Source: Microbacterium tenebrionis (GTDB taxonomy: Bacteria > Actinomycetota > Actinomycetes > Actinomycetales > Microbacteriaceae). From it: DNA of 64,000 nucleotides. The stretch spans positions 372,001 through 436,000 of the forward strand of contig NZ_CAHJXQ010000002.1 of assembly GCF_903645325.1 (NCBI RefSeq), given 5' to 3'. Below the pieces are notes generated by a model. That model saw only the letters and a program-made list of their open reading frames with translations. It made no database searches and was not told the origin of the DNA. This document shows, one piece after another, positions 17,455 through 28,914 of the stretch (positions are counted from its first letter, which is position 1; the number at the start of each line of letters is the position of its first letter). The position numbers and the translations under genes are program-made.

Positions 17455-18780
17455 TCAGTCGAAGATGCCGTCGAGGATGCTGCCGATGACGAGGCCGCCC
17501 ATGATGCCGCCCATGATGTCGCCACCGCCGCCGCGGCGTCCGCCGCCCCAGCCATCGCCGCCCCAGCCGGGAGCCTGCTGCTGCGGGCGGGCGGAGTCGA
17601 TGTCGCGCTGCGCGAGCTGCAGCGCCTCCGCAGCGAGCTGGGCGACCCGGCGGGATGCCGCCAGCGCCTGGTCGCGCGTCTCCTCGGAGGCGACCATCTC
17701 TGGGATGTCGATGCGCAGACGCTCGGCCTCGGCGAACCGCGTTCGCGCGTCGGCGCCGATCCAGCCGCGGTGGCCGGAGATCAGTCCCCTGGCGACTCCG
17801 AGCTGACGGTCGGCGTCGTCGAGCGCATGCTGCACCTGGGCGACGCTCGGCAGCGGATTCTGGGCACGGTACTGCGCCTTGGCGATCGCGTCGTCGAGCG
17901 CCGTGTTCGCGGTGCGCAGCTGTGTCAGTTCGGCGAACGGATCGCTGCGCGAGCCCGCGGGGGAGAGAGCGTCGAGGGCCTTCTCGAGGTCGGCGACCGC
18001 GGACGCCACGGCGGGGACGTTCGGGGCATTCCTGGCCGCGACGATGTCGCCGCGGGAGTCCGCGACGACCTCGGCGAGGGTGGATTCGGCACGCAGGGCC
18101 TCGATCTCGAAGTCCTCCACGGCGTCCATGAGGGCGCCTGCCCGCCGCGTCGCCTCCGTGGCGGTCTCGAGGGCGAGATTCGCCTCTTCGTTCTGCCGCG
18201 CCGCGCGACGGCGCTCGGAGACGTCGGCGCCGTGGGTGGCGAAGGCGATGAGCTGCTCGGCCTCGTCGGCGGACGCCGCGATCTGATGCATCGCCGACTC
18301 GGCGTACCGCGAGGACAGGCGCTCGATCGTCGCGCGGGTCTGCGGGATGCGGGCGCTCAGGGCCTCGGCATCCCGGCGGACCTGCTCGATGATCTGCGGA
18401 GCCTGCCGCACGCGCGTCACGGAGTCGGCGAGGGCGCCCGTCTTCTCATCGAGGAGATCCTCCGCCCACTCGCACAGCTGGACGATGCGCGCGTTGCGGG
18501 TGCGCAGCTCCTCATCAGTGTCGGGGATCTCGTCGTGGTTGAGCTGGTGCAGCTGGAAGGCTTCGCGGAGGTGCGTCTTCACCGATTCCAGTGCCGCTTT
18601 CAGATCCTTCGTGAGCGAGACGCCGAGCTCCGCCTCGGCGAAGGCGAGTTCGTCGCCCGCGGTGCGGATCCGCTCGTCGGCCGCGACGAGCGCCTGCTCG
18701 GCCCGGCGCGCGAGATCGGCATCCTGAGCCGCCTGAGCGGCCTCCTGCTCACGTTTGCGCTTGCCCCAGAAACCTGCCAT
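17455..18780 (-). CDS. Coiled-coil protein resembling the C-terminal half of TPM-domain proteins
   Basis: A 441-residue protein. It starts MAGFWGKRKREQEAAQ, then forms long Ala/Glu/Arg-rich helices almost to residue 390. The tail is Gly/Gln-rich (PGWGGDGWGGGRRGGGG) and closes with a short hydrophobic segment, IMGGIMGGLVIGSILDGIFD. This plan matches the part that follows the TPM domain in actinobacterial TPM (DUF477-like) proteins, but here no TPM domain and no signal peptide precede it. The function is unknown; a membrane-tethered scaffold is a guess. It converges on hpf across a shared terminator. Confidence 0.6.
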   Translation of the reverse strand: MAGFWGKRKREQEAAQAAQDADLARRAEQALVAADERIRTAGDELAFAEAELGVSLTKDLKAALESVKTHLREAFQLHQLNHDEIPDTDEELRTRNARIVQLCEWAEDLLDEKTGALADSVTRVRQAPQIIEQVRRDAEALSARIPQTRATIERLSSRYAESAMHQIAASADEAEQLIAFATHGADVSERRRAARQNEEANLALETATEATRRAGALMDAVEDFEIEALRAESTLAEVVADSRGDIVAARNAPNVPAVASAVADLEKALDALSPAGSRSDPFAELTQLRTANTALDDAIAKAQYRAQNPLPSVAQVQHALDDADRQLGVARGLISGHRGWIGADARTRFAEAERLRIDIPEMVASEETRDQALAASRRVAQLAAEALQLAQRDIDSARPQQQAPGWGGDGWGGGRRGGGGDIMGGIMGGLVIGSILDGIFD

Positions 18781-18821
18781 GGCTCGATCCTACTTTCCGT
18801 ACGCCATGCGTGTGCTGTGGA

Positions 18822-19421
18822 TCAGGCGGGTATCGGCCGTCCGATCGGGCGTCCCCGCTTCGGGCGCTCCGCGGTGAGTTCGAGCCCCATCGCGTGGTCG
18901 GGATGCCCGGCGAGGCGCTGCTCGGCGTGATCGAGCCAGCGCAGCTCGGCCTCGGCGGCGAAGATCATCGAGTCCGCGACGAGGGACCAGGCGAGCCCCT
19001 GAGGGCCCTCGGGGTCGGATCCCGCGTACTCCGCACGTCGCAGGGACTCCAGCTGCTGCATCGAGGCCGTGCGCTGCGCCCGGATGACTCCTGCCACGTC
19101 CACGCCGGGCAGGGTGGCGGCGACGGCGAGCTTGATCGCGACCTCGTCGCGCGTGGCCTGCGTCCGCACGACGGGGGAGGAGAGCCACCGTGCCACCTCG
19201 GCGGATCCGGCATCCGTGATCTGCCAGTACACGTGGCCCAGGGGGTCGGCTTCGCCGCGCGCGACCAGCCCGTCCCGCTCCAGGCGCTCGAGCGTGTTGT
19301 AGATCTGCCCGACGTTCAGTGGCCACGTCGAGCCCGTGCGGCGGTCGAACTCTGCGCGCAGCTGATAGCCGTAGCACGGGCCCTGGTCGAGGATGGCGAG
19401 CAGGCTCTGGCGAACGGACAC
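18822..19421 (-). CDS. PadR family transcriptional regulator
   Basis: A 199-residue protein with the PadR winged helix at the N-terminus (SVRQSLLAILDQGPCYGYQLRAEF, WPLNVGQIYNTLERLERDGLV, VYWQITDAG). A C-terminal helical Vir-like domain ends in a basic tail. I chose GTG 19421 because a perfect AGGAGG lies 4 nt upstream; the ATG at 19439 would put that site inside the gene. The target is unknown. It is divergent from secA, whose promoter shares the 183-nt gap. Confidence 0.85.
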   Translation of the reverse strand: MSVRQSLLAILDQGPCYGYQLRAEFDRRTGSTWPLNVGQIYNTLERLERDGLVARGEADPLGHVYWQITDAGSAEVARWLSSPVVRTQATRDEVAIKLAVAATLPGVDVAGVIRAQRTASMQQLESLRRAEYAGSDPEGPQGLAWSLVADSMIFAAEAELRWLDHAEQRLAGHPDHAMGLELTAERPKRGRPIGRPIPA

Positions 19422-19604
19422 GTGACCTCCTGAAATCATTGCTGAGTAAATACATACAGGGAAACCGTGTGCGATGCCAGATCGCGGGAGCGGCGTGTCC
19501 TGTGCAGACGACGTGCAGGTCACGGGCCGGTAACATGGCACAGTATGCCCGGCACCGAAGCCCGATCTGGGTGGCTGGGATCTGACCCAACAGGGAGACT
19601 AAAA

Positions 19605-22373
<2,769 letters not shown>

Positions 22374-22388
22374 GCGCGTGCGGGTCAT

Positions 22389-22394
22389 TAGACT
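22389..22394 (+). promoter_or_regulatory. -10 element, leaderless aminotransferase
   Basis: TAGACT ends 6 nt before the ATG at 22401, the spacing of a leaderless transcript. It lies 15 nt past the secA stop. Confidence 0.55.
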
Positions 22395-22400
22395 CGGGTG

Positions 22401-23627
22401 ATGACCCACACGCGCACCTTCGACCAGTCGTCGAAGCTCAAGAACGTCCTGTACGAGATCCGAGGCAAGGTTCCGGCAGAGGCGGCGCGGCTGGAGGCAG
22501 AGGGTCACAGCATCCTCAAGCTCAACACGGGCAACCCTGCGATCTTCGGCTTCGAGGCTCCGCACCAGATCGTGCACGACATGCTCGCGGCGCTCCCGAC
22601 CGCTCACGGCTACAGCGACAGCAGAGGCATCGTCTCGGCGCGTCGTGCGGTCGTGAGCCGCTACGAGGAGATCCCGGACTTCCCGCACTTCGGTCCGGAC
22701 GACGTCTATCTCGGCAACGGTGTGTCCGAGCTCATCACCATGACCATGCAGGCGCTGCTCGACGAGGGCGACGAAGTTCTGATCCCGGCGCCCGACTACC
22801 CGCTGTGGACGGCGATGACGAGCCTTGCCGGCGGAACACCGGTGCACTACGTCTGCGACGAGCAGAACGAGTGGCAGCCCGACCTCGAGGACATCCGCTC
22901 CAAGGTCACCCCGCAGACCAAGGCGCTCGTCATCATCAACCCGAACAATCCGACGGGCGCGGTGTACTCGCGCGAGGTGCTCGAGGGTCTCGTGCAGATC
23001 GCCCGCGAGAACGAGCTGCTGCTGCTGTCCGACGAGATCTACGACCGCATCCTGTTCGACGATGCCGAGCACATCCCCACGGCCACGCTCGCACCCGATC
23101 TGCTGTGCCTCACCTTCAACGGGCTGTCCAAGACCTATCGGGTCGCCGGCTACCGCTCGGGCTGGCTCGTCGTCACCGGCCCCCAGCGGCACGCGAAGGG
23201 CTTCATCGAGGGCATCACGCTGCTGGCGTCCACGCGTCTGTGCCCCAACGTGCCCTCGCAGTTCGCCGTCCAGGCGGCCCTCAGCGGAGTGCAGTCGATC
23301 GATGCGCTCACCGCCCCCACCGGCCGGCTCCACGAGCAGCGCGACATCGCGTGGGAGGGCCTGGAGTCGATCCCTGGTGTGTCATGCGTCAAGCCTCGTG
23401 GCGCGCTGTACGCGTTCCCGCGACTCGATCCGGACGTGCATGCGATCCACGACGACGAGAAGTTCGTCTACGACCTTCTGATCGCCGAGCGGATCCTGCT
23501 CGTGCAGGGCACCGGCTTCAACTGGTCGACACCGGATCACTTCCGCGTCGTCACCCTGCCGGAACCGCGGGTGCTCGGCGAGGCCATCGAAAGGCTCGGG
23601 AACTTCCTGTCGAGCTATCGGCAGTGA
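22401..23627 (+). CDS. Pyridoxal phosphate-dependent aminotransferase (AlaA-like)
   Basis: A 408-residue class I aminotransferase. It has GNPAIFGFEAP near the N-terminus, the substrate-binding NPNNPTGAVY, the cofactor aspartate in LLLSDEIYDRILF and the PLP lysine in NGLSKTYRVAGYRSGW. The N-terminal RTFDQSSKLKNVLYEIRG is typical of the AlaA/AspC-like alanine aminotransferase group, so pyruvate/alanine transamination is likely but not certain. The GTG one codon upstream of the ATG is an alternative start. Its 3' end overlaps the convergent CpaE-like gene by 77 nt. Confidence 0.88.
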   Translation: MTHTRTFDQSSKLKNVLYEIRGKVPAEAARLEAEGHSILKLNTGNPAIFGFEAPHQIVHDMLAALPTAHGYSDSRGIVSARRAVVSRYEEIPDFPHFGPDDVYLGNGVSELITMTMQALLDEGDEVLIPAPDYPLWTAMTSLAGGTPVHYVCDEQNEWQPDLEDIRSKVTPQTKALVIINPNNPTGAVYSREVLEGLVQIARENELLLLSDEIYDRILFDDAEHIPTATLAPDLLCLTFNGLSKTYRVAGYRSGWLVVTGPQRHAKGFIEGITLLASTRLCPNVPSQFAVQAALSGVQSIDALTAPTGRLHEQRDIAWEGLESIPGVSCVKPRGALYAFPRLDPDVHAIHDDEKFVYDLLIAERILLVQGTGFNWSTPDHFRVVTLPEPRVLGEAIERLGNFLSSYRQ

Positions 23628-24801
23628 CCCCGGCCCGCCGGGCCGGCGGGTCGATGTGCTCGGCCAGCCGGCGCACCGCGGCGACGAGCGCGGAACGCGG
23701 TGTGACATCCGCCATGGGCCTCGCGTGCAGCAGCGCGGCATCGGCGGCGCGCTGATCGAAGGGCAGGAACGCGACGTCGCTGATGCCGGCGAAGCGCTCG
23801 AGGGCGCGTCGGATCTGCCCACGTGCGTCGATGCCCAGCGGGCCGGGGCGCACCTGATTGGCGACGACGACGATCCGAGCCGTCGGCCCGACCAGTCCGC
23901 GCAGCTCCGCGTGATCGCGGAGGAACCGCGAGATCGAGAGGGGATCGGCGGCGGTCACCGCCACGATGACGTCGGCCTCGCGCAGCGCGGTGGTCGTCGC
24001 CGCGTGCCGCCGGGGCCCGGCCAGATCGTCCGAGATCTCCTCGTAGGACTCGAACGCGGCTGAGACGTCGATGACCGTGCTCTCCGCCCACTCCCGGCAG
24101 ACGGCCAGGGCGGCGCTGAGTCGTTCCGCCGAGAGTTCCGGCCACCGGGAAGGGCGGTTGAGGCCGGCGAGCACCTCGACGGTGCCTGCGCTGGTCTCCA
24201 TCGACACCGAGATGCGATCGAGCTCTGCGGCGTCGAGTCCGCCGAGCCCGGCACGACGGCACGCCGCAGCGATGCCGGGCGCATCATCGCCGAGCCCGAG
24301 CAGCAGCGCCAGCGACGGGGCGACGGTGTCGGCGTCGATCAGTGCGCAGCGGCTCGCCGAGCGCGAGAGCTCGAGGGCGAGCTGGATCGCGAGTGTGGAC
24401 CGCCCAGGAGCCCCGTGCGGACCCCATACGGCCACGATGCGGTGCGGAGCATTCGGCGCAGGTTCGACGGTCCGCGGTGCTTCGGCGGACAGCGCTGCGG
24501 CCACCTGCCAGGCGTCCGCATCCTCGGGGAGCGCTTCGGGGAGGCCGTACCGGCTGAGCAGCCGCGAGTCGCCCGTCCCGAGGGTCACGATCCGCACCCC
24601 GGACTCATCGCACGCCGCGACGAGGTCGCCGGTGAGCGCTGCGCGCGTGGCGGGGAGGACGAGCGCATCGGCCGCCGAGAGGAGGCTGCGGCTGAGATCC
24701 ACTGGCCGCACCACGCCGATCACCGTGTGCCCGATGCGTTCGAGGTCCTGCGCGAGTGCTGCGGCGCGCGGCTCCTCGACGGCGACGACGACGGCCGTCA
24801 T
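23551..24801 (-). CDS. CpaE/MinD-like P-loop protein with altered Walker A
   Basis: A 416-residue protein. The N-terminal receiver-like domain (about 1-100) is followed by a SIMIBI-class NTPase domain of the CpaE/ParA type, with the Walker A variant WGPHGAPGRSTLAIQLA, CALIDADTVAPSLALLLG and AGLNRPSRWPEL. In the P-loop the invariant lysine of GKST is replaced by arginine (GRST). CpaE-like proteins position Tad/Flp pilus machinery, but no pilus gene is in the window. It overlaps the SAF-domain gene by 4 nt (ATGA). The C-terminal 25 residues are antisense to the aminotransferase end and look unconserved. Confidence 0.75.
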   Translation of the reverse strand: MTAVVVAVEEPRAAALAQDLERIGHTVIGVVRPVDLSRSLLSAADALVLPATRAALTGDLVAACDESGVRIVTLGTGDSRLLSRYGLPEALPEDADAWQVAAALSAEAPRTVEPAPNAPHRIVAVWGPHGAPGRSTLAIQLALELSRSASRCALIDADTVAPSLALLLGLGDDAPGIAAACRRAGLGGLDAAELDRISVSMETSAGTVEVLAGLNRPSRWPELSAERLSAALAVCREWAESTVIDVSAAFESYEEISDDLAGPRRHAATTTALREADVIVAVTAADPLSISRFLRDHAELRGLVGPTARIVVVANQVRPGPLGIDARGQIRRALERFAGISDVAFLPFDQRAADAALLHARPMADVTPRSALVAAVRRLAEHIDPPARRAGVTADSSTGSSRAFRWPRRAPAVPAG

Positions 24802-25418
24802 GAGCCGGACCCGAGCGGGACGATCGACAGGGCGGCCCCGGCGTTGATGGCGGCGAGCACGTCGGCGACGTCCGCCCTGTCGATGACGAGCTCGACGGCG
24901 GCGCTCCGTTCGGCCAGCACTCCGTCGCTCTCGGGGATGGATGCCACGACGACGTCCGCTGCCAGGATGCGCGGCGCGTCGTACTCGCCGTCGTCCTGAA
25001 GCGGCGGCGAGTACCAGAGCTCGACCGGTGTCCCGGCCTCGACCCTGGCGGGGATGCCGACGCTGCTCTCGACCACGATGTTCGTCGTGCGGCCGCTCTC
25101 TGCGTCGCCGGTGGCCGCGGCCGCGAGCAGTTCGCCGTCGGCGACCGTTCGGGCTGCGATCATGCCCGGCTCGAGATCCTGGGGCGCGAGGTAGCCGTCC
25201 ACGACCGTGCCCAGGCTCACCTCCACGACCTGGAAGTCGCCGGACGCGAGTGCCTCGCCCTGCGTGATCGTGCGATTCGCCTGGAGCACGGGAGTCGTCT
25301 CGCGCGCGGACGAGACGATGAGCCAGACGCCGGCGATGGAGAGGATCACGAGGACCAGGCCGATCAGGAACCGGATGTCACCCCAGAACGGCCGTCTGGC
25401 GCGTGGATGCGTCGTCAT
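24798..25418 (-). CDS. SAF domain-containing membrane protein (CpaB-like)
   Basis: A 206-residue protein with a basic N-terminus, one transmembrane segment (FLIGLVLVILSIAGVWLIVSS), and an extracytoplasmic SAF/CpaB-like domain (ITQGEALASGDFQVVEVSLG, PGMIAARTVADGELL, VGIPARVEAGTPVELWYSPP). CpaB-type proteins belong to Tad/Flp pilus export systems. Here only the CpaE-like gene accompanies it, so this is either a remnant or a minimal membrane complex of unknown purpose. It is the first gene of the pair and is divergent from the HTH gene. Confidence 0.75.
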   Translation of the reverse strand: MTTHPRARRPFWGDIRFLIGLVLVILSIAGVWLIVSSARETTPVLQANRTITQGEALASGDFQVVEVSLGTVVDGYLAPQDLEPGMIAARTVADGELLAAAATGDAESGRTTNIVVESSVGIPARVEAGTPVELWYSPPLQDDGEYDAPRILAADVVVASIPESDGVLAERSAAVELVIDRADVADVLAAINAGAALSIVPLGSGS

Positions 25419-25516
25419 GCGTTCATCGTCACAGAATCATGAGCCGGCGGTCGAAAGTTATCCACAGGACCGCGCCGCATCTCATGACTCCGACCGCAGC
25501 GGGACACAATGGAGGC

Positions 25517-25786
25517 ATGGCCGATTCGCCCGCATCTGCTCCTCGCTTCCTCGCGCCCGCGCAGGTGGCCGAGCTGCTCGACATCGATGTCGATGAGGTG
25601 ATCGCCCTCGTGATGGCCGGGCGCCTGCGCGGTGCTCAGCTCGGCGCCCCGGCGCGATGGCGTGTGGAAGAGGCCAGCGTCTCCGACTATCTCGCTGAGC
25701 AGACCGAGGATGCCCGGCGCATGGCCCTGTGGCGCCAGGCCGACGCTGCGAGCTTCCCCGAGGTGTGGGGCCCGCAGCGGCCCTGA
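25517..25786 (+). CDS. BldC/excisionase-like helix-turn-helix protein
   Basis: An 89-residue protein. FLAPAQVAELLDIDVDEVIALVMAGRLRGAQLG is a MerR/excisionase-type helix-turn-helix, followed by a wing (PARWRVEEASVSDYL) and a short C-terminal tail. Such small proteins in actinobacteria are DNA-binding regulators of the BldC type. The ATG has GGAGG 5 nt upstream. It is divergent from the SAF-domain gene, which it may regulate. Confidence 0.78.
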   Translation: MADSPASAPRFLAPAQVAELLDIDVDEVIALVMAGRLRGAQLGAPARWRVEEASVSDYLAEQTEDARRMALWRQADAASFPEVWGPQRP

Positions 25787-25817
25787 CCTCCGTCGCATGG
25801 ATGAGCGTGCCTCGCGC

Positions 25818-26408
25818 TCACACCGTGGCTGCGGTCGTCCGCACCCACCGCACCGCTGTGAGCGGGACGATGCGGAACGACCGCACGGCACTCGCGAGCC
25901 GCGACTCGCCCGCGTCATGAACGGCGAGGTCGAGGTGATCTTCGCCTGCCCGATCTATCGTCCCGTGCACGCGCTCGCCGCCGCCGAGGGCGAGGTGCAC
26001 GGCCACGCGGCGGCGCGCGAAGTCGCGCAGCAGGAACCCGAGCGTCATTCGGGAGCGCAGTGCGTCGTGAGGCGCCTCGACATCCTCCAGCGTCTCGAGG
26101 ATCGCGCCGTGGTGCGTCTCGATTCCGCTCAGCGCACCGACCGGGACGATCAGCGCTCCTGCGGTGTCGCGGGAGTGCACGGCGATCCAGTCCGCTCCGA
26201 CCGCGGCGAGCCGCCCGGAGACCCGGTCTCCCTCTGCGAGATGAACGACCACCGGCGCCCCGCTCCGGTGCAGGACGTTCAGCCGGTCGCGCAGCGTCAG
26301 CTTCGAGATCCGCAGACGCTCGGACTCGGCATCCAGCACGGCCCGCTCCGCCTCCCACTCGGCGGCGAGCTGACCCTCGAGGTCTTCGAACAGACGATCC
26401 CAGTGCAC
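25818..26408 (-). CDS. Conserved actinobacterial protein of unknown function
   Basis: A protein of about 196 residues from GTG 26408 (VHWDRLFEDLEGQLAAEWEAE); an in-frame ATG upstream would add unlikely residues. A helical N-terminus with ESERLRISKLTLRDRLNVL is followed by two similar beta-rich blocks, VVVHLAEGDRVSGRLAAVGADWIAV and VAVHLALGGGERVHGTIDRAGEDHLDL. Each looks like a small Sm/SH3-like barrel. I recall similar hypothetical proteins across actinobacteria; no function is known to me. Divergent from the Rv3235-like gene. Confidence 0.65.
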   Translation of the reverse strand: MHWDRLFEDLEGQLAAEWEAERAVLDAESERLRISKLTLRDRLNVLHRSGAPVVVHLAEGDRVSGRLAAVGADWIAVHSRDTAGALIVPVGALSGIETHHGAILETLEDVEAPHDALRSRMTLGFLLRDFARRRVAVHLALGGGERVHGTIDRAGEDHLDLAVHDAGESRLASAVRSFRIVPLTAVRWVRTTAATV

Positions 26409-26531
26409 ACGAGAGAGCGTACGGGAGCCGATCGGCCGCATACGAGTTATCCACATCTTGCGCTTCGTGCCCGGCGGGCAGGTGCTCAACCGTGCTGTAC
26501 TGACTCCCATTGCCGACGGAGAGTGACGACG

Positions 26532-26918
26532 ATGACGCTTCATGAGTACTTCGCACCGCAGCCGACGCCCGCATCCGAGCTGCCGGACCCCGCGCCGCTG
26601 CTGCGGAGTCTGACCCAGGGAGTGCTCGAGGTCTTCGCCGGAGTCCGCGAGCTCGATCAGCTCGCACGATGGTTCAGCGAAGAGGCGTTCCGCAGGCTCG
26701 GCGCGCGGGCGAACCTCTCCGCCCGGGCGCGCAGCGCCCGCGGCACGGCCCCGGTCCGCCCCGTGTTCGAAGTGCTGTCGATGCGTCAGTCCGCCCCTGC
26801 CGACGGCGTCATCGAGGCCGTCGTGATCGTCGCCGGCCCCGGGCGTACGAGGGCGGTCGCCGTGCGCCTGGAGGGCCTCGACAGACGGTGGCGCGCCACG
26901 TCGTTCGCCGTGCTCTGA
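26532..26918 (+). CDS. Rv3235 family protein
   Basis: A 128-residue protein. LLRSLTQGVLEVFAGVRELDQLARWFSEEAFRRL is the family's core helix pair, and the C-terminal half has VRPVFEVLSMRQSAPADGVIEAVVIV and AVAVRLEGLDRRWRATSF. These features match the Rv3235 family, which in mycobacteria is encoded close to secA. It is soluble and has no known activity. A 123-nt gap separates it from the divergent gene. Confidence 0.78.
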   Translation: MTLHEYFAPQPTPASELPDPAPLLRSLTQGVLEVFAGVRELDQLARWFSEEAFRRLGARANLSARARSARGTAPVRPVFEVLSMRQSAPADGVIEAVVIVAGPGRTRAVAVRLEGLDRRWRATSFAVL

Positions 26919-26935
26919 TCGGGCCGACAGCTGAC

Positions 26936-26941
26936 TAGTCT
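26936..26941 (+). promoter_or_regulatory. -10 element, leaderless pdtaS
   Basis: TAGTCT ends 6 nt before the GTG at 26948, fitting a leaderless transcript. Confidence 0.55.
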
Positions 26942-26947
26942 GGGAGA

Positions 26948-28429
26948 GTGTCGACCCTCAGTGACCTCGTCCATGCCCAGGGACTCCTGAACGACGAAGA
27001 CGTCGAATGGCTCCACCGTCTCGCCGGTGACGGCCAGCTCCTCGCGGACCTCGCATCCGCTGACATCGTGATCTGGATCGCCACAGAGGACGGATCGTTC
27101 GTGGCCGTCGCGCACACGAGGCCCAGCGGAGCCGCGACCCTGTTCTACCGCGACATCGTGGGGGAGCGCGTGCGCCCGCAGTGGAAGACGCAGGTGCAGG
27201 GCGCGTTCGACTCCGGCGAGATCGTCGATTCGTCTTCACCGGACTGGTTCGAGGAGACGCCGACGCGGGTCCGCGCGGTGCCCATCTTCAGGGCGCGCCG
27301 TTCCGACTCGGGCAAGCCGGTCATCGGCGTCGTCACCAGGCACACCAACCTCGGCGAGGCCCGCACACCGTCCAGGCAGCAGATCACCTTCGACGAGTGC
27401 GCGAACGACCTCTTCCACATGATCGCGGGCGGCGACTTCCCCGACCTCGCCGCTCCCACCTCACCGCGCCGCGGCGCCCCCCGGGCCTCCGACGGGCTGA
27501 TCCGCATCGACGTCGACGGCATCACGACGTTCGCGAGCCCCAACGCGCTGTCCGCGTTCAACCGGATGGGCTTCGACGACGAGCTCGAGGGCGAATCGCT
27601 CGCCGAGGTCACCACGCGTCTGGTTCCGCCCGGCCGTGAGGTCGACGAATCACTGCCCGTCGTCGTGACCGGTCGCGCCCCGTGGCGCACGGACATCGAG
27701 GCGCGCGGAGTGACGGTTTCGCTGCGCGCGATTCCGCTCAAGGACCACGGATCCCGCATCGGCGCGATCATCCTGTGCCGCGACGTCAGCGAACTGCGCC
27801 ACCAGGAGCAGGAGCTCATCACGAAGGACGCGACGATCCGCGAGATCCACCATCGTGTCAAGAACAACCTGCAGACGGTCGCCTCACTGCTGCGCATCCA
27901 GGCACGGCGCACGCACTCCGACGAGGCCCGCGACGCCCTCACACAGGCGATGCGCCGCGTCGACGCGATCGCCGTCGTGCACGACACCCTCGCACAGGGT
28001 CTGACGCAGAAGGTCGACTTCGACGAGGTGTTCCACCGGGTCCTCAAGCTCGTCGCCGAGGTCGCGGCCGCCCCGAACACCCGGGCGCGGACGCAGTCCA
28101 CGGGGCACTTCGGCGTCCTGCCCAGCGAGTATGCGACGCCGCTTGCGCTGGCGCTGACCGAAGTGGTCACGAACGCCGTCGAGCACGGCCTGGCCGGCAA
28201 GGAGGGGACCGTCACGATCGACGCCACGCGCACGGACGAGAACCTGCACGTCTCGGTGCGCGACAGCGGCCACGGCCTGCCCGAGGGTCGGGTCGGTCAG
28301 GGCCTCGGCACGCAGATCATCCGCACCCTGATCCAGGGGGAGCTGGGTGGCAGCATTGCGTGGCACGGCAGCGAGGGCGAGGGCACGGAGGTGTCCATCG
28401 ACATCCCGCTGCGCTGGCTGACCAAGTAG
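26948..28429 (+). CDS. pdtaS: Sensor histidine kinase PdtaS
   Basis: A 493-residue soluble kinase of the HisKA_2 class. It has an N-terminal GAF-like sensor domain (about 1-150) and a PAS domain (about 165-290). The phosphorylation motif EIHHRVKNNLQTVASLLRIQ has its histidines at 301/302, and the ATPase domain contains TEVVTNAVEHGL and DSGHGLPEG. In M. tuberculosis PdtaS phosphorylates the RNA-binding antiterminator PdtaR; pdtaR is not in this window. It lies next to whiB1, the same neighbour as in mycobacteria (Rv3220c-Rv3219). GTG start with a leaderless-type -10. Confidence 0.92.
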   Translation: MSTLSDLVHAQGLLNDEDVEWLHRLAGDGQLLADLASADIVIWIATEDGSFVAVAHTRPSGAATLFYRDIVGERVRPQWKTQVQGAFDSGEIVDSSSPDWFEETPTRVRAVPIFRARRSDSGKPVIGVVTRHTNLGEARTPSRQQITFDECANDLFHMIAGGDFPDLAAPTSPRRGAPRASDGLIRIDVDGITTFASPNALSAFNRMGFDDELEGESLAEVTTRLVPPGREVDESLPVVVTGRAPWRTDIEARGVTVSLRAIPLKDHGSRIGAIILCRDVSELRHQEQELITKDATIREIHHRVKNNLQTVASLLRIQARRTHSDEARDALTQAMRRVDAIAVVHDTLAQGLTQKVDFDEVFHRVLKLVAEVAAAPNTRARTQSTGHFGVLPSEYATPLALALTEVVTNAVEHGLAGKEGTVTIDATRTDENLHVSVRDSGHGLPEGRVGQGLGTQIIRTLIQGELGGSIAWHGSEGEGTEVSIDIPLRWLTK

Positions 28430-28459
28430 TCCCGCGCAGCGGGCGGGCGGTGCTCCGCG

Positions 28460-28708
28460 TCAGCTGGCGCGGCGCGCGCGGGCAGCGCGGCGCTTGAGGG
28501 CGCGGCGCTCGTCTTCGGACAGACCGCCCCAGACGCCGGAGTCCTGGCCGGTCTCGAGTGCGTACTGCAGACAGATCTCGGTCACCGTGCAGGTGGCGCA
28601 GACGGCCTTCGCCTTCTCGATCTGGTCGACCGCTGGTCCGGTGTTCCCGACGGGGAAGAACAGCTCGGGGTCGACAGTCAGGCAGGCGGCCTTGTCGCGC
28701 CAATCCAT
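28460..28708 (-). CDS. whiB1: WhiB1-type Fe-S transcription factor
   Basis: An 82-residue Wbl protein starting MDWRDKAAC. The cluster ligands are C9, C37, C40 and C46, and the turn motif is GVWGG, followed by a basic DNA-binding tail (KRRAARARRAS). The sequence from DPELFFPVGNTGPA to SEDERRALKRR closely follows M. tuberculosis WhiB1, an NO-responsive [4Fe-4S] regulator that binds the primary sigma factor. Its promoter lies in the 206-nt gap to the divergent membrane protein; I could not settle the transcription start. Confidence 0.92.
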   Translation of the reverse strand: MDWRDKAACLTVDPELFFPVGNTGPAVDQIEKAKAVCATCTVTEICLQYALETGQDSGVWGGLSEDERRALKRRAARARRAS

Positions 28709-28914
28709 GGGGGCTCCTCGGTGTGGATGTACGGTGAGCGTTCGCGGTGCGAAGACTCGATTTCGAGCGACGATATCGGGGGACATCGCTCATCAGTAGT
28801 GCGAGCGGATACTCGCCCCACGCCGCTGTGGGAGCACATGACTGTTAACATTGTGTTACAGCGTGGGCATGAAATCAAGGGTTTCCTGCCGGCAATCTGA
28901 TTTCTGGAGTCACC

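Noticed and set aside
19422..19604. PadR-type operator (ATGT-N8-ACAT) in the padR-secA gap
   Set aside because: The AT-rich stretch near 19445-19460 gives only a partial half-site; no convincing dyad.
28431..28443. CCCGC-GCA-GCGGG hairpin after pdtaS as a terminator
   Set aside because: Only a 5-bp stem with a 3-nt loop and no U-tract; too weak in this GC content.
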